Shown in pieces: positions 21,732 to 22,215 of a stretch of 22,215 nt of DNA; position 1 is the first letter of the stretch, and every line of letters starts with the position of its first letter. The DNA is from a virus: positions 1 to 22,215 of the IMG/VR virus record IMGVR_UViG_3300027881_000093; one strand, 5' to 3'. The position numbers and the translations under genes are program-made. The notes below the pieces were generated by a model. It worked only from the letters and a program-made list of their open reading frames with translations. It was not told the origin of the DNA and did no database searches.

Positions 21732-21928
21732 CACTTCCTCGGCACGATGAAGAACTGAATATCCACGTGGGGGAACTTGAGCCCAGCCATGAAGCGATAG
21801 GCGAAGAGCTCTGCGCGGACTGCCATCGAACCTTGATGTTCCTCGAGCAAGACCTTGTACACGGCCTCTGCGTTCTCACGGAGGCCTTTTATAGTGCCGA
21901 CTGAACCAAGTTGTACCTGAGCAGGCAT
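21731..21928 (-). CDS. Small-array member 1 (MPAQV start), function unknown
   Basis: 65 residues beginning MPAQVQLGSV. It is the first and most divergent member of a run of six small genes. It shares the plan seen in the others: M-P-x-x-V, a short beta-like stretch, a helix (about residues 14-30), a second helix with aromatic and basic residues (about 35-50), and a final strand ending in a basic tail (FFIVPRK). The ATG at 21928 overlaps the previous stop by one base. A GTG one codon earlier is possible, but ATG is preferred because it places the MPxxV motif at the N terminus as in its neighbours. The stop overlaps the next ATG as TGATG, so translation is probably coupled. No known family was recognised. 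Confidence 0.7.
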   Translation of the reverse strand: MPAQVQLGSVGTIKGLRENAEAVYKVLLEEHQGSMAVRAELFAYRFMAGLKFPHVDIQFFIVPRK

Positions 21929-22152
21929 CACTCATCGCCCTTGGGCAGGTAGGACAGGATGCGATCGAGCACCTCGCGAGCCTTGGTCTCGAGACGCTTC
22001 ACCACTTCCGCCATCTCCATGTGCGCCTTGGCTACCTCTTCAGCAGCGACGGTGACACGCTCGGTCTTCTTTTCGAGCTCCTCCATGCGGGAGTGACTGA
22101 CGATCGAGCATCCGACGAAGAGAAGGGTGGCGAGGATCAGAAGCCTTCGCAC
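21928..22152 (-). CDS. Small predicted lipoprotein with coiled-coil tail
   Basis: This predicted protein has 74 residues. It opens with a short basic n-region and hydrophobic stretch (MRRLLILATLLFVGC), with Cys15 as a plausible lipidation site, although Phe at -3 is not ideal. The rest (about residues 20-70) is a charged heptad-like helix rich in Glu and Lys, probably a coiled coil. I chose the GTG at 22152 because GAGAGG lies just upstream and because it yields a standard lipoprotein signal. An earlier GTG at 22194 would add 14 charged residues, lacks a good ribosome binding site and would overlap the upstream gene more. The stop overlaps the next ATG by one base (TGATG). It might be an envelope tether or Rz1/Lpp-like protein, but no family was recognised. 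Confidence 0.65.
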   Translation of the reverse strand: MRRLLILATLLFVGCSIVSHSRMEELEKKTERVTVAAEEVAKAHMEMAEVVKRLETKAREVLDRILSYLPKGDE

Positions 22153-22214
22153 ATCCCTCTCCCGTTGCACTTCTCGCAGTCGCGCCAGGTCCACCTGTAG
22201 CCCTGACGTGCATC
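22137..22214 (-). CDS. C-terminal fragment of a gene with a CxxCxGxG zinc motif (cut by right edge)
   Basis: The last 25 codons of a reading frame enter from the right edge and stop at TGA (22139-22137). The peptide contains CEKCNGRGMCEGF, in which CxxCxGxG matches half of the zinc-binding repeat known from DnaJ-type zinc fingers and many small phage proteins. The frame overlaps the start of the next gene by 16 bases, the tight packing seen elsewhere in this cluster. That packing also supports the later GTG start chosen for that gene. Only the tail is present, so function cannot be judged and a chance open frame is possible. Confidence 0.5.
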   Translation of the reverse strand, partial: DARQGYRWTWRDCEKCNGRGMCEGF

Positions 22215-22215
22215 G

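Noticed and set aside
20490-21928. MPRRV array as a recent DNA tandem repeat or CRISPR-like repeat
   Set aside because: The shared units are only about 15 bases long, differ at most third codon positions and have irregular spacing of 198-282 bases. The sequence between them is unrelated at DNA level.
1-22215. tRNA genes, integrase/attachment sites, insertion sequences
   Set aside because: I saw no cloverleaf-like sequence, no recombinase or transposase motifs, and no terminal inverted repeats. Gene packing leaves almost no room for them.

Overview
This window looks like the late/structural region of a tailed double-stranded DNA bacteriophage (or a prophage or assembled phage contig). It carries a terminase large subunit, portal, HK97-type prohead protease joined to a scaffold, a likely head decoration protein and the start of a major capsid protein. 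Every credible gene is on the minus strand, so expression runs from high to low coordinates. The sequence is GC-rich, roughly 60% by eye. Five predicted lipoproteins, two of them with outer-membrane-barrel character, point to a Gram-negative host. I cannot name the phage or the host.

Layout in transcription order. (1) 22214-20086: the tail end of a zinc-motif gene, a small lipoprotein, a tightly overlapped array of six tiny genes, and one further small phage protein. Five of the six array genes begin with the same peptide, MPRRV; the sixth begins MPAQV. (2) 20003-17727: a lipoprotein-rich membrane block. It holds two barrel-like lipoproteins, a 58-residue two-helix holin-like protein with a strong ribosome binding site, another small lipoprotein, an Ala-rich acidic small protein, and a lipoprotein that also has a C-terminal transmembrane helix (the topology of a unimolecular spanin). 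No endolysin is visible, so calling this a lysis cassette is an inference. (3) 17716-17000: a phage-encoded sigma-70-family factor, followed by a clear Rho-independent terminator (16892-16925). (4) 16743-16890: an AT-rich control region with inverted repeats, TTTCCCA repeats and a 17-bp near-palindrome over a possible -10 box. (5) 16742-9977: a small Cys-rich protein, a 302-residue Cys-cluster protein, a 929-residue multidomain protein, three very basic or Gly/Ala-rich proteins that look like internal virion or ejection proteins, and an unknown protein. (6) 9980-1: terL, a 639-residue unknown, portal, protease-scaffold, probable decoration protein and major capsid protein (cut by the left edge).

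How they fit together. The sigma factor sits at the end of the upstream transcription unit, just before the terminator and control region that precede the virion operon. An attractive inference is that it switches on the structural genes. From the 302-residue gene to the capsid gene most spacings are a few bases or a stop/start overlap, consistent with one long translationally coupled operon. The two most unusual items are the MPRRV small-gene array (20490-21928) and the 929-residue protein. The latter joins a DUF4406-like (nucleoside 2-deoxyribosyltransferase-like) domain, a DEDD-exonuclease-like domain and a C-terminal part with a membrane helix, within the virion gene cluster.
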